This document shows positions 33,632 through 43,005 of a stretch of 64,000 bases of DNA, piece after piece. Position numbers and translations under genes: made by a program. Within the stretch, counting starts at the first letter, position 1; every line of letters starts with the position of its first letter. The DNA lies in NCBI RefSeq assembly GCF_048060115.1, contig NZ_JBHMIM010000010.1, forward strand, positions 71,635-135,634, read 5' to 3'. The notes under the pieces are model-generated. The model saw only the letters and a program-made list of their open reading frames with translations. It was not told where the DNA came from and made no database searches. The stretch is from Micromonospora_E sp048060115 (GTDB taxonomy: Bacteria; Actinomycetota; Actinomycetes; Mycobacteriales; Micromonosporaceae).

Positions 33632-34449
33632 GACGCACCCGGCCCGGCGAGTCGGGTGTGTGCCTCGTCGACGACGAGACCACCGTCGTCGGTGGCGGTC
33701 ATCGTCGAGATGATCTCGTGGGTGAGTTCGCGGCTGACGTCGAACAGCCGGGGATCGTCGTAGCTGCGCGGCAACGGCACCTCGACGTCGACCACCCGGC
33801 GTACGGTCGACGGCCGGTTGGACATCAGCACCACCCGGTCGGAGAGCACCGCGGCCTCGAACACGTTGTGGGTGACGAAGACGAACGCCTTGCCCGCCGT
33901 CTGGGTACGCAGTTCCAGCAGCAGCTGACGCAGGCTGCGGGCGGTGAACTCGTCCAGCCCGCTGAACGGCTCGTCCATCAGCATCACCGGCGCGTCCAGC
34001 ACGAACGCCCGGGCCAGCGCGGTGCGCTGCTGCATGCCGCCGGAGATCTGGTGCGGATAGTGGTTCTCGAAGCCGGCCAGTCCGACCCGACGCAGCACCG
34101 GCATCACCCGGTCGGACCACTGCGCCCGGTCCACCCCGGTCGCCTTCAGGGCGAACTCGACGTTCTGCCGGACTGTCTTCCAGGGCAGCAGCCGCGGCTC
34201 CTGGAACACGTAGCTGAACTGCACCCCCGGTGCCCCGCTGCGGATCTCGGCTGTGCCGGTGAAGTCGGTGTCCAGCCCGCTGAGCATGTTCAGCACGGTC
34301 GACTTGCCACAGCCGGACGGTCCGACCAGCGCGACGAACTCGCCGTCGGCGATCTCCAGGTTCATCCGCTCGATGACCGTGATGAAGCCGTTGCGGGTGT
34401 GGAAGCCCTTGACCAGGTCGGATATGACGATCCGGGCGTCGGCGCTCAT
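33628..34449 (-). CDS. ABC importer ATP-binding protein (Tau/Ssu/Nrt type)
   Basis: The 273-residue ATPase has Walker A GPSGCGKST (43-51), a Q-loop in VFQEPRLLPW (the LLPW mark of the nitrate/sulfonate/taurine group), signature ISGGMQQR, and Walker B VMLMDEPFSGLD. It energises the importer formed with the next two genes. It overlaps the permease gene by 4 bp. Confidence 0.93.
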   Translation of the reverse strand: MSADARIVISDLVKGFHTRNGFITVIERMNLEIADGEFVALVGPSGCGKSTVLNMLSGLDTDFTGTAEIRSGAPGVQFSYVFQEPRLLPWKTVRQNVEFALKATGVDRAQWSDRVMPVLRRVGLAGFENHYPHQISGGMQQRTALARAFVLDAPVMLMDEPFSGLDEFTARSLRQLLLELRTQTAGKAFVFVTHNVFEAAVLSDRVVLMSNRPSTVRRVVDVEVPLPRSYDDPRLFDVSRELTHEIISTMTATDDGGLVVDEAHTRLAGPGAS

Positions 34450-35309
34450 CGGGCCCCCTCCGGACGCCAGCGGAACAGCTTGGCCTCGATCGGTTTGAAC
34501 ACCGCCAACTCCAGCACCACCATCAGGATCGAGAAGAACAGCGTGAGTGCGAAGACCTGTTCCATCCGGAAGAGCTGGAACCAGTAGTTGAGCCGGTAGC
34601 CGATGCCGTCGGTGCGGCCGAGCAGCTCGGCGAGGACGACGACCTTCCACACGATGCCGAACCCGAACCGGGCCGAGGCCATCACCGCCGGCAGCACCTG
34701 GGGCAGGGTCACCTCCCGGGTACGCAGGCCCCGCGACGCACCGAGAGTGCGGGCCATCTGGCCGAGCCGGGGGTCGATCGCCTTGACCCCGGACCACATG
34801 TTGATCGCGATGATCGGAAAGGACGTCAGGGTGATCGCCACGACGGTGGCGGTGTCGTTGAGGCCGAACATGATGAACGCGACGATCACCCAGCAGAGGC
34901 TGGGGATGGTCTGGCCGACGGCGATCCAGATGTCCAGCAGCCCTTCGGCGATCCGGGACAGCCCCATCACCAGACCGACCAGCACACCGAGCACCATGGA
35001 GGCGGCGAAGCCGATCAGGATCCGGACCATGGTGACCTGCAGGTCGGTCCAGAAGACCGTCTCCTGCACGCTGGTCACCAACGCCGACGCGGTGGTCCAC
35101 GGGGTCGGCAGGATCCGCTCACCGACGGCCAGTGAACCCAGCCACCAGATGACGATCAGCATGAACACGGAGGCGATCCGCAGCGAGACGCCGTGCCGCA
35201 GGAAGCGGTGGGCACCACCGCGCCCACCGCCACCGCGGCCACCCGCCGCGCCACGATCCGCCGCTCCGGCCGTCGCGAGCGCCGGCTGGGTGGTTTCGGA
35301 CAGGGTCAT
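34446..35309 (-). CDS. ABC importer permease (Tau/Ssu/Nrt type)
   Basis: The 287-residue permease has a Gly/Arg-rich cytoplasmic N-terminus (ADRGAAGGRGGGGRGG), six predicted helices (IASVFMLIVIWWLGSLAVG, ILIGFAASMVLGVLVGLVMG and others) and the EAA loop LGQMARTLGASRGLRTREVTLPQVLPAVM. Such importers move sulfonates, nitrate, pyrimidine precursors or aromatic and aliphatic acids. Confidence 0.92.
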   Translation of the reverse strand: MTLSETTQPALATAGAADRGAAGGRGGGGRGGAHRFLRHGVSLRIASVFMLIVIWWLGSLAVGERILPTPWTTASALVTSVQETVFWTDLQVTMVRILIGFAASMVLGVLVGLVMGLSRIAEGLLDIWIAVGQTIPSLCWVIVAFIMFGLNDTATVVAITLTSFPIIAINMWSGVKAIDPRLGQMARTLGASRGLRTREVTLPQVLPAVMASARFGFGIVWKVVVLAELLGRTDGIGYRLNYWFQLFRMEQVFALTLFFSILMVVLELAVFKPIEAKLFRWRPEGAR

Positions 35310-35344
35310 CGTGCGTCTCCTCGCGAGGCGGGGGGTGGTCGACG

Positions 35345-36379
35345 TCAGACGAACAGCCCGTCGGGCACCTCGGGCAGGAACTCCGGCTCACCGTTGTCGC
35401 TCAGGAAGGTGAGCAGCTCGGCGGCCTGCTGCTTCTCCTGCTCGCCCCACTGCTCGACGAGCCGGCCGCGCTGGTTCTCCCAGATGACGTCGAGCACTGC
35501 CTGGTCGTCGATCTCGTACAACTCCCGCAGGGCGCTGTCCCACAGCGACTGGTCGCCGTTGAACCGGGTCTGGTACTCGAGGTTCACGTCGACGAAGGCC
35601 TGCACGGCCTCCTGGTTGGCGTCGATGAAGTCGGTGGCGAAGTCCCAGCCGGCGGTGAACGCCTGCAGCCCGGTGGCCTCCTCCAGCAGCACGCCGAGGT
35701 CGCCCAGCGACCGGTACTCGCCGCTGACCACCCGGTCCGCACCGGCCGGGTCGATCACCAGTGCCATGTCCACGTCGCCCTGGCCGAGCAGTTCGGCCAT
35801 CAGGTTCGGGGCGCCGTACTGCACCTCGCAGTCGGTGGTGGGGTTGAAGCCGTGGTATTCGCGGCAGAGTGCGAAGAACTGGTTGGTGGAGGAACCGATC
35901 GCACTGCCGAACAGACCAAGCTTGCGCCCACGCAGGTCACCGAGGGACTGGATGTCGCTGTCGGCGCGCACCAGGATGCCGTTGGTGGTGCGCTGCAGCG
36001 CGCAGACGACCTTGCGGTCGACGCCGGTGGCGACCAGGTTGGCGGTGGACGGGATGCCGCCGAGGCCACCGTCGACCTCGTTGGCCCGGTACGCGGTGTA
36101 GACGGCGGCCGCCTCGGCGTACTCCTCGTACTGGATGTCGAGGCCGGCGGCCTCGAAGGCACCGTCGGACATGGCGAGCTTGAACGCGGCGAGCGCCGAG
36201 GCCGGTAGTCCGGCGAGTCGGATCGTGGTGAGGTCGCCGTCGGCGGCGCCGGTGGAACCGGAGTCGGAGTCGTCGCTGCCGCAGGCGGTCAGCAGTACGC
36301 CGCCCATGAACGCGCCGCCGAGACCGGCGAGCACGGAGCGACGGGAGAGGGCGACACCGGAACTATTGAAGTGGGACAC
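35345..36379 (-). CDS. Substrate-binding lipoprotein of Tau/Ssu/Nrt-type importer
   Basis: The 344-residue protein has a leader with twin arginines (SRRSVLAGLGGAFMGGVLL) and lipobox LTAC (Cys33), so it may be a Tat-exported lipoprotein. The mature part is a type II periplasmic-binding fold of the NMT1/SsuA group (TTIRLAGLPASALAAFKLAM, GGLGGIPSTANLV, LRGRKLGLFGSAIGSSTNQF). It begins the seven-gene operon ending with the GntR gene. GGAGG lies 5 nt before the GTG. Two candidate operators lie upstream. Confidence 0.92.
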   Translation of the reverse strand: MSHFNSSGVALSRRSVLAGLGGAFMGGVLLTACGSDDSDSGSTGAADGDLTTIRLAGLPASALAAFKLAMSDGAFEAAGLDIQYEEYAEAAAVYTAYRANEVDGGLGGIPSTANLVATGVDRKVVCALQRTTNGILVRADSDIQSLGDLRGRKLGLFGSAIGSSTNQFFALCREYHGFNPTTDCEVQYGAPNLMAELLGQGDVDMALVIDPAGADRVVSGEYRSLGDLGVLLEEATGLQAFTAGWDFATDFIDANQEAVQAFVDVNLEYQTRFNGDQSLWDSALRELYEIDDQAVLDVIWENQRGRLVEQWGEQEKQQAAELLTFLSDNGEPEFLPEVPDGLFV

Positions 36380-36484
36380 GATGGCCTCCTGATCACGAAG
36401 TCCGTGCGGTCGACAGGTGAGCCGCGAGCCGCATCGGGACCTTGGTGCGGATGACACTAACGGCCTCTGACCAGCCAGTCCACT

Positions 36485-36500
36485 AAAAGTCAGAGTTTTA
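36485..36500. promoter_or_regulatory. Candidate operator B upstream of the transporter operon
   Basis: AAAAGTCAGAGTTTTA is a near-perfect palindrome around one central base, with core GTC-A-GAG at 36489-36495, about 110 bp before the binding-protein start. One base departs from the GTC-N-GAC consensus. Confidence 0.6.
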
Positions 36501-36596
36501 CCGTACTGACACAATCTCCACCGCTGGCAGCAGCCCAACAAGCGGGCAGCGCCGCGTTTCAATACGGGTACAGCGACGAAAACTGTCCCACCCACA

Positions 36597-36611
36597 TTGG
36601 TCAGACATTGG
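36597..36611. promoter_or_regulatory. Candidate operator B2 (GTC-A-GAC)
   Basis: TTGGTCAGACATTGG has a perfect GTCAGAC core at 36600-36606. It lies in the same 250-bp intergenic region, 220 bp upstream of the binding-protein start and 24 bp after the acyl-CoA ligase stop. A second, distal site for looping is possible. Confidence 0.45.
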
Positions 36612-36629
36612 AAGAGAAGGCGCCTACAA

Positions 36630-38165
36630 TCAACCCTTACCAGGTTGACTGACGTACTCGTCGCGGATCGTCCGCTTGAGGATCTTCCCGCTCGGGTTGC
36701 GCGGCAACTGGTCGACCACGTGCCATTCCCGGGGAACCTTGTACCGCGCCACGTGCTCCCGTACGTAGCCATCCAGCGTGGAGACGTCGATCTGCTGGCC
36801 GGCACGGCTCACCACGAACGCGGCGATCCGCTCGCCGTACACCTCGTCCGGAACGCCGACCACCGCGACCTCGTCCACCGGCCCGTGCCGCGCGATGACC
36901 TCCTCGATCTCGCGGGGGAAGATGTTCACCCCACCCGCGATGATCATGTCCTTCTTCCGGTCGACGATCGAGATGAAGCCTTCCTCGTCGCGGACCGCGA
37001 TGTCGCCGACCGAGAAGAACCCGTCGGCGTCGTACCCGGCCCGGGTGGCCTCCTCGTCGTTGAGATAGCCGGTCAGCAGCAGCGGCGAACGCGCGTACAG
37101 CTCGCCGGGCTCGCCGGGACCGACCTGCGCCCCGTCCTCGTCGACCAGCCGCACCTCGTTCCAGAACCACGGATGGCCCACGCTGCCCGCCCGGTCCAGC
37201 GCGAACTCCGGCCGCAGGTTGGTCACGATCGAACACTCCGTCGACCCGTAGAGTTCGTGCACCTCCACGCCGGGGAACGCCTCGATCACCCATTCCTTGA
37301 GCGCGACCGGCAACGCGGCGGCGTTGAAGTAGAGGGTCTTCAGCGCCGACAGGTCGTAGCGGGCCGCCGGCTCCGGGCAGAACCGGCGGATGTGCTGGGC
37401 GTGCGTGGGCACCAGGAAGACCGTCTCCGCCCGGCTGCTCACCATCAGGTCGAGCAGCCGCTCCGGATCCCAGGTCGGCAGCACGGTGCAGGAGCCGCCG
37501 AGCATCGGTGCCGCGTACGCGAACTCGAAGCCGGCGCCGTGGTACATCGGGGCCACCGCGATCGTGCTGCGGTTCGGGCCCAGCCCGTAGTCCAGCCCCA
37601 CCCCGAACGCGGTCAGCACCCGGCCCCGGTGGGTGAGCAGCACCCCCTTGGGTCGCCCGGTGGTGCCGGAGGTGTACGTGACACAGAACGGATCCAGCTC
37701 GTCGACCGGCACCTGCGGGTCGACCGCCCGCCCACCGTCGAGGAACGTCCCGTAGTGCTCGCCCACCCCGCCGTCGAAGCTGAGCACCAGCCGTAGCCCG
37801 TCGAGCAGCCCGTCGACCCGGTCGGCGAGGTCGTCGGCGACGATGATCCCCTGGACGGCCGAGTGGGCCAGGATGTACGCGTTGTCGGTCACGTTGTTGC
37901 GCGGGTTCAGCGGCACCGTCGGGATACCGGCCTTGGCCATCGCCGCGGAGATCTCGAAGTACTCGTACCGGTTGTTGCTCAGCACCGCGATCCGCTCCCC
38001 GGGCGCCAACCCCCGGTCCAGGGTCGCACTGGCCAGCTGGCTCGACCGCTGGTGCAGGGCACCGAAGGTGACCTCACGGTCGCCGTCGACCACCGCGATC
38101 CGGCGTGGCGTGGCGCGGCCGAACTCCCGGATCCCGGCCGCCATGTTGAGCTGCACACCCGTCAC
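36630..38165 (-). CDS. Acyl-CoA synthetase (AMP-forming)
   Basis: The 511-residue ANL-superfamily ligase has the P-loop YTSGTTGRPKG (164-174), LYGSTECSIV, the DGFFSVGDIAVRDEEGF hinge region and a C-terminal NPSGKILKRTIRDE with the adenylation lysine. It activates a carboxylic acid, probably the imported substrate or an intermediate, to its CoA ester. It is the last gene of a four-gene operon from 40330. The GTG start at 38165 overlaps the preceding stop by 4 bp. Confidence 0.93.
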   Translation of the reverse strand: MTGVQLNMAAGIREFGRATPRRIAVVDGDREVTFGALHQRSSQLASATLDRGLAPGERIAVLSNNRYEYFEISAAMAKAGIPTVPLNPRNNVTDNAYILAHSAVQGIIVADDLADRVDGLLDGLRLVLSFDGGVGEHYGTFLDGGRAVDPQVPVDELDPFCVTYTSGTTGRPKGVLLTHRGRVLTAFGVGLDYGLGPNRSTIAVAPMYHGAGFEFAYAAPMLGGSCTVLPTWDPERLLDLMVSSRAETVFLVPTHAQHIRRFCPEPAARYDLSALKTLYFNAAALPVALKEWVIEAFPGVEVHELYGSTECSIVTNLRPEFALDRAGSVGHPWFWNEVRLVDEDGAQVGPGEPGELYARSPLLLTGYLNDEEATRAGYDADGFFSVGDIAVRDEEGFISIVDRKKDMIIAGGVNIFPREIEEVIARHGPVDEVAVVGVPDEVYGERIAAFVVSRAGQQIDVSTLDGYVREHVARYKVPREWHVVDQLPRNPSGKILKRTIRDEYVSQPGKG

Positions 38166-38611
38166 CTTGGGTCCGCCTTTCCCGATTCGTTCATCAGCAT
38201 GACGGCTTCGGCCTCGGCCACGGGCGCACCGTCGGCGTCGACGGCGGTCCACCGCAGCTCGGCCACGACCTTGCCGCTGGAGGTGCTCCGGCTGGCGAGG
38301 CGCTCGATCCGCACCCGCAGCGTGGCGCCGGCCCGGACCAGCTGATGGAACCGCATCCGGCGCAGCTCCAGCAGCGCGATCGCGTCGTCGAGCTGCCCGG
38401 ACTGCTCGGCCAGGCCGCCCATCAGCAGCAGCACCGCCTGGCCGGGCAGCGGCGGGCCACCGCCACTGCCCGGGTCCGGCGGGTTGAACAGCGGATGGGT
38501 GTAGCCGCCCCGACTGATCAGGGTGTCGACCAGCTCCGCGGTGACGGTGACCGACGGCGGATCCGCCGACGGCGAGGGCGGGGCCGGCGGTTCAGGCAAG
38601 GCCGCGGACAT
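38162..38611 (-). CDS. MaoC-like hotdog protein
   Basis: The 149-residue protein has a proline-rich N-terminus, then a MaoC-like hotdog: LISRGGYTHPLFN (His region), PLPGQAVLLLMGGLAEQSG and FHQLVRAGATLRVRIERL. The catalytic Asp-x4-His motif is degenerate (SRGGYTH), so thioesterase-like or non-catalytic pairing is possible. It overlaps both neighbours. Confidence 0.75.
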   Translation of the reverse strand: MSAALPEPPAPPSPSADPPSVTVTAELVDTLISRGGYTHPLFNPPDPGSGGGPPLPGQAVLLLMGGLAEQSGQLDDAIALLELRRMRFHQLVRAGATLRVRIERLASRSTSSGKVVAELRWTAVDADGAPVAEAEAVMLMNESGKADPR

Positions 38612-39398
38612 CGACGTCCCCCCAGACCGGCTCGCGCTTGTCGACGAACGCCCGGTAGCCCTCGGCCACCTCGGGCACCTCCTCGTGCAGCCGGGAGAAC
38701 ATCTCGCGCTCGTAGCGCAGGCCCTCCTCCAGCGTCATGGTGTGCACCGAGTTGAGCAGCCGCTTGGTGATCGCCATCGCCGGGCGGGACCGGCCGCGCA
38801 GCGACGACAGCAGCTTGCCGACCTCGTCGTCCAGCTGCGCCCGGGGTGCGCTGGCCAGCGCGACACCCCACTGCACCAGCTCCGGCCCGCGCAGCCACAG
38901 CGGGGTGAGCATCAGCGCCTTGGCCCGCTGGTCGCCGAGCTTGCGCGGCGCACGCTGGCTGGAGCCGGCACCGGGCGGCATGCCGAACTCCAGGTGGATG
39001 TCGCCGACCTTCGCCTCGTCGGCGGCGATCACGAAATCACAGGCCAGGATCAGCTCGAAGCCACCGGCGCGGGCGAGGCCGTTGACCCGGGCGACGACCG
39101 GTACGCCGAGCTGCTCGATGCGACGCAGTACCGCATGGTACGAGCGCAGGAACGGCAGAAAGATCCGCTGTGGGTCGTCGAAGCAGGATTCCAGGAAGTC
39201 GATGTCCATCCCGACGCTGAACGCCCGGTCCCCCACTCCGGTGATCACCACGGCCCGCAGGGTGTGATCGACCTCGGCGGCGGCCAGGGCGGCGTCCAGT
39301 CCGGCGATCGCCGCCGGCGTCAGGCTGTTCATCGTCTCCGGGCCGTCGAGGACGATCGTCATCACCTGGTCGTCGGTGGCGAACCGTACGTCGGTCAC
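38592..39398 (-). CDS. Enoyl-CoA hydratase/isomerase family protein
   Basis: The 268-residue crotonase-fold protein has VITGVGDRAFSVGMDIDFLE and NGLARAGGFELILACDFVIAADEA, in which the first hydratase glutamate (GGFEL) is kept. The second position appears to be His rather than Glu in DIHLEFGMPPGAG, so the exact reaction is open. Its 3' end overlaps the hotdog gene by 20 bp and its start overlaps the cupin gene by 4 bp. Confidence 0.88.
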   Translation of the reverse strand: MTDVRFATDDQVMTIVLDGPETMNSLTPAAIAGLDAALAAAEVDHTLRAVVITGVGDRAFSVGMDIDFLESCFDDPQRIFLPFLRSYHAVLRRIEQLGVPVVARVNGLARAGGFELILACDFVIAADEAKVGDIHLEFGMPPGAGSSQRAPRKLGDQRAKALMLTPLWLRGPELVQWGVALASAPRAQLDDEVGKLLSSLRGRSRPAMAITKRLLNSVHTMTLEEGLRYEREMFSRLHEEVPEVAEGYRAFVDKREPVWGDVDVRGLA

Positions 39399-40330
39399 GT
39401 CGTCGCCTCCCCCACCTTGACGAACAGTTCGACGTCGGTGTCGGCGACGAACGTGGGTGCCGGTGCCCCGGCCGGTACGTGCACCAGCGAGCAGGCGGTC
39501 AGGGTCCGCCCGGCGACCGTCGCCGTCCCGCTGGTGGTGACGAGGAACCGTTCCCGGTCGACCGGTTGCGGCGTGCCGGTGTACCCGGCCGGTAACCGGA
39601 CCAACGCACTGCACGCCCCGGTGGCCACGTTACGGCTCAGCGGCTTGCCGACCGGCACGGTCGGTGACGCGACGCCCGCCGGGCCGGTGCCCGGCGTCGC
39701 CGGCCGCACCGTTGCGGCCGGCGACGCCGGCAGACCGAGTACGCCGGGGTCGAGGCCTGACCAGTTGGCGTCGATCGGTGCCCAGGGCAGGTGCCGTGAC
39801 TCGACCCGGCGCAGGTAGCCGCGCGGTCCGACGCCGCCGGCGGGCGAGCCGGTCTCTCCTACCGGGGCGGCGATGGCCTGCTCTCCGGCCTGGTGGTCCG
39901 GGCAGACCACCCGGGTCACCCGGTCGCTGCCCTCACTGGCCACCGCACCCTCCATGCAGAGGATGTTCTCGAACCCCTCGTCGCTCCAGGCCTTGTGTAC
40001 CCAACCCGGCGGACGCCAGAAGTAGTCTCCGGCGATCAGCCGCCCCTCGGCGCTGAGTTCGGCGGCACCGTCGAGGAAGTACGCCTCCTCGACGCTGTCG
40101 TGGTACGCCTCGCTGAGGTCGCGGTAGCCGGCGACGGCCCGGATGTGATCGATCCGCCGGGTGCTGCCGCGGTCCAGCCACAACGACCGCATCCAGTACC
40201 GGGACAGCAGTTCACGCACCTGGTCGGGTTCGCCGCCGAAGTTGTCGCGGAAGGCGGGCTCCATCGAGTCGTACACCTGCTCGCCGTTGACCCACGGCAC
40301 GTCCTCGGCGTCGACGATCGTGACTGTCAT
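39395..40330 (-). CDS. Cupin-fold protein, possibly two-domain
   Basis: The 311-residue protein has a cupin barrel around YHDSVEEAYFLDGAAELSAEGRLIAGDYFWRPPGWVHKAW (about 75-115) and a second barrel-like region near the C-terminus (PVDRERFLVTTSGTATVAGR, LVHVPAGAPAPTF). It could be a metal-dependent dioxygenase or isomerase, or a sensor. It heads the operon ending with the acyl-CoA ligase. The ATG at 40330 is preceded by GGAGG at 7 nt, and an operator-like site lies 58 bp upstream. Confidence 0.72.
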   Translation of the reverse strand: MTVTIVDAEDVPWVNGEQVYDSMEPAFRDNFGGEPDQVRELLSRYWMRSLWLDRGSTRRIDHIRAVAGYRDLSEAYHDSVEEAYFLDGAAELSAEGRLIAGDYFWRPPGWVHKAWSDEGFENILCMEGAVASEGSDRVTRVVCPDHQAGEQAIAAPVGETGSPAGGVGPRGYLRRVESRHLPWAPIDANWSGLDPGVLGLPASPAATVRPATPGTGPAGVASPTVPVGKPLSRNVATGACSALVRLPAGYTGTPQPVDRERFLVTTSGTATVAGRTLTACSLVHVPAGAPAPTFVADTDVELFVKVGEATT

Positions 40331-40385
40331 CCGGGTACCTCCACCTCCCGCCGCCACCGACGAGTGCGCCACGTTCTCGAACTAA

Positions 40386-40399
40386 TATGTCTGACGTTA
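40386..40399. promoter_or_regulatory. Candidate operator C (GTC-T-GAC)
   Basis: TATGTCTGACGTTA has the core at 40389-40395, 58 bp before the cupin gene start, in the 246-bp region shared with the divergent MFS gene. Confidence 0.6.
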
Positions 40400-40540
40400 G
40401 GCGGAAGGATATCGGCGACCAGCGTCCGGAGCCGGTTCTGTTTCCACCTGGTAAACCGGGAACTGCCAGCACAGAGGCATTTCCTGACCACACTCTGCCG
40501 GCGGAGACCCGGTCTGGCAAGGCCTTGACAGCCGGCATCC

Positions 40541-40557
40541 TTATTCATCAGACTTTT
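40541..40557. promoter_or_regulatory. Candidate operator D in front of the MFS gene
   Basis: TTATTCATCAGACTTTT (core ATC-A-GAC, 40547-40553) lies 23 bp before the GTG start of the MFS transporter. The flanks match sites A and E (TTAT... and GACTTTT). The left half-site has A for G. Confidence 0.55.
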
Positions 40558-40576
40558 GCCCGGAAGGCGGTGGCCG

Positions 40577-41851
40577 GTGTCGACCTCTCCGCTGGAGGAA
40601 CCCCTACGGCTCGGCGACGCGACCGACAGCCCGGTCATCGGCGACCGGCGGGCCCCGACGTCCGGATCGGCGTACCTACCGTCCGCGCGGATGGCCGCCG
40701 CCGCCGGCGCGCTGATCCTCGTCGCCGTACTGGGCAGCTTCGCCGCCTCACCGCTGTTCCCGATCTACGCCGACCACTGGCAGCTGACCCCGGCGCAGAT
40801 CGCTCTGGCGTTCGCCGGCTATCCCGTCGGGGTGATCCTGGTCGTCACCCTGCTCGGCGGCCTGTCCGACCTGATCGGCCGGCGGGCGGCGATGCTCGGC
40901 GGCGTCGCACTGGTGCTGGCGGCGTGCCTGGTGACCGCGACCGCGACGTCGCTGCCGGCGCTGGTCGCCGGGCGGATCGTGCAGGGGATGGCGACCGGGA
41001 TGGTCAGCGCCACCACCGCCGCCGCGCTGCTGGACTTCCATCCCCGGGGCACCCGGGCGGGCACCCTGACCCACTCGGTCTGCACCACCCTCGGCATGGG
41101 GCTCGCGCCGCTGATGTCCGGTCTGCTGGCCGACCACACCCGGTACCCGCTGGTGCTGCCGTTCGTCGTCATCGGCGCGGCCGCCCTGGTGCCGCTGGTC
41201 CTGCTGGTCCGCACGCCGGCCGACCGACGGACGACGCAGCGGGTCCGACTGGTCCGGGCGGTCCGGGTCCCCCGCGACATCCTGCTGCCGTTCAGCATCG
41301 CCGCCTGCTCGCTGATGACCCTCAACGGCTGCATGGCGCTGTTCGGCACCTTCGGCTCCCGCATCCTCGCCGAAGGCGCCGGCGTCACCGCCGCCGGTGG
41401 CGCCGGCGGACTGCTCACCCTGCTGATCGGCATGACCCTGCTGTCCCAACTGCTGCTGAACGGGCTCGACGCCACCCGGTCGGTCTGCTTCGGCGTGGTG
41501 GCGATCACCACCGGTGCCGGCGCCACCGCGCTGGCCCTGCACCTGGGCAGCCCGGTGGTCACCGTCACCGGGGCCGTGCTGATCGGCTTCGGTGGCGGAC
41601 TGACGCTGCTCGGCGCCACCCGACTGATCGGCGAGTCGGCGCCGACCCACCGGCGGGCGGAGATCTTCGCGGCGTGGATGGTGGCCGCCTTCGCCACGCT
41701 CGGCGGCAGCTCACTGCTCAGTGGCCTCGCCCTGACCGGCGCCTCGCTGCCGGCGGTGCTGACCGTCGCGACCGGCGTCATCGCCGTGCTCTGCGCGTAC
41801 ACGCTGGTCGCCGCCGCGGTCCACGCCCGCCGCCGGCGCGCACGGCGCTGA
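40577..41851 (+). CDS. MFS transporter
   Basis: The 424-residue protein has about twelve membrane segments, the MFS loop GGLSDLIGRRAAMLGG between helices 2 and 3, and an Arg-rich central loop (RTPADRRTTQRVRLVRAVRVP). It may export a pathway intermediate or import substrate alongside the ABC system. GGAAGGCGG lies 7 nt before the GTG at 40577. It is the only plus-strand gene of the island and shares its promoter region with the cupin operon. Confidence 0.88.
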   Translation: MSTSPLEEPLRLGDATDSPVIGDRRAPTSGSAYLPSARMAAAAGALILVAVLGSFAASPLFPIYADHWQLTPAQIALAFAGYPVGVILVVTLLGGLSDLIGRRAAMLGGVALVLAACLVTATATSLPALVAGRIVQGMATGMVSATTAAALLDFHPRGTRAGTLTHSVCTTLGMGLAPLMSGLLADHTRYPLVLPFVVIGAAALVPLVLLVRTPADRRTTQRVRLVRAVRVPRDILLPFSIAACSLMTLNGCMALFGTFGSRILAEGAGVTAAGGAGGLLTLLIGMTLLSQLLLNGLDATRSVCFGVVAITTGAGATALALHLGSPVVTVTGAVLIGFGGGLTLLGATRLIGESAPTHRRAEIFAAWMVAAFATLGGSSLLSGLALTGASLPAVLTVATGVIAVLCAYTLVAAAVHARRRRARR

Positions 41852-41862
41852 GCCACAGCCCG

Positions 41863-43005
41863 TCAGTCGCTGGCTCGGACAACGTCGTCGCTGGCATCGT
41901 CGCTGGCCAGAGCGGTGAGGTCGCCGACCGCGTCGGCCATCCCGGTACGCAGATCGTCCAGCACGCTGGCGACGGAACGCACCCGGTCCACCAGACCGAC
42001 TGCCTGACCCGCCGCCGAACCCATCACCGGCGTGACCTGGTGCTCGAACGAGCTGACCACGGCGTCGCGGGCCAACAGTTGCTGCACCGGAGAGGCCAGC
42101 GGCGCCGGGGCGTCCGGTTGCCGCCAGGCCCGGGTCCACGCGGTGGTCAGTTGCCGGGTCGGCTTGCCGGTGTACGCCGTGGTCTTCGCGGTGTCGGTGG
42201 CCGCCGCCGTCACGATCTTGTCCTTGACGACCGGGTCGAGGTCGCTCTCGGCGGTGGCGAGCCAGATCGAGCCCGTCCACGCCGCCTGGGCACCCAGTGC
42301 CAGCGCGGCCACCACCTGGCGGCCGGTGGCGATGCCACCGGCGGCGACCACCGGCACGTCACCGGCGGCGGCCACCACCTGCGGTACCAGCACCATCGAG
42401 GTGATCTCACCGGTGTGTCCGGCCGCCTCGTAGCCCTGGGCGACGATGACGTCGACGCCGGCGGCCAGCTGGTGGCGTACGTGTCGTGGGTCGCCGACCA
42501 GGCCGGCGACCAGCATGTCCAGTTTCGTCGCGGCGGCCCGCACCTGGGCGGGCGGCGGCCCGAGCGCGCTGGCCACCAGCCGCACCGGGTGGGCCCGCAC
42601 GACCTCCCACAGCGCGTACGCGTTCGCGTGGGTCATCAGGTGGTCGATCTCGGTCGGCATCCCGCCGAGCCGGGTCCGGCCCGGTTCACTGCGTCGCATT
42701 GGAATGCCGAGCCGGGTCCGCAGCCCGGCGACGAAGTCCTGGTGCCCGGCCGGGATCTGGGCGAGCAGGTCGGTCGGGTCGTCACCGGCGGACCTGGCGG
42801 GAAAGAGCAGGTCGACGCCGTACGGGCGACGCCCGCACTCGCGGTCGAGCCAGGCGAGATCCTGCTCGAGGTCGTCGGGGGACATCGAGGCCGCGCCGAG
42901 CACCCCGAGCCCACCGCCCCGGCTGACCGCCGCCACCACGTCGCGACAGTGGCTGAAGGCGATCACCGGCAGGTCGATGCCGATCCGTCGACACAGCGGG
43001 GTCAC
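41863..43005 (-). CDS. Nitronate monooxygenase/2-nitropropane dioxygenase-like FMN protein
   Basis: The 380-residue TIM-barrel protein has SRGGGLGVLGAASMSPDDLEQDL near the start, VDVIVAQGYEAAGHTGE (substrate His) and PVVAAGGIATGRQVVAALALGAQAAWTGS (FMN phosphate site), as in class I nitronate monooxygenases. Homologues in catabolic clusters often act on other electron-rich acids or as enoyl reductase-like flavoproteins. Its start overlaps the racemase-fold gene end by 4 bp. Confidence 0.88.
   Translation of the reverse strand: MTPLCRRIGIDLPVIAFSHCRDVVAAVSRGGGLGVLGAASMSPDDLEQDLAWLDRECGRRPYGVDLLFPARSAGDDPTDLLAQIPAGHQDFVAGLRTRLGIPMRRSEPGRTRLGGMPTEIDHLMTHANAYALWEVVRAHPVRLVASALGPPPAQVRAAATKLDMLVAGLVGDPRHVRHQLAAGVDVIVAQGYEAAGHTGEITSMVLVPQVVAAAGDVPVVAAGGIATGRQVVAALALGAQAAWTGSIWLATAESDLDPVVKDKIVTAAATDTAKTTAYTGKPTRQLTTAWTRAWRQPDAPAPLASPVQQLLARDAVVSSFEHQVTPVMGSAAGQAVGLVDRVRSVASVLDDLRTGMADAVGDLTALASDDASDDVVRASD

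Noticed and set aside
41852..41880. Hairpin GAGCCA...TGGCTC between the MFS and nitronate-monooxygenase-like genes as terminator
   Set aside because: The stem is only 6 bp (plus 2 bp after a bulge), too weak to call.
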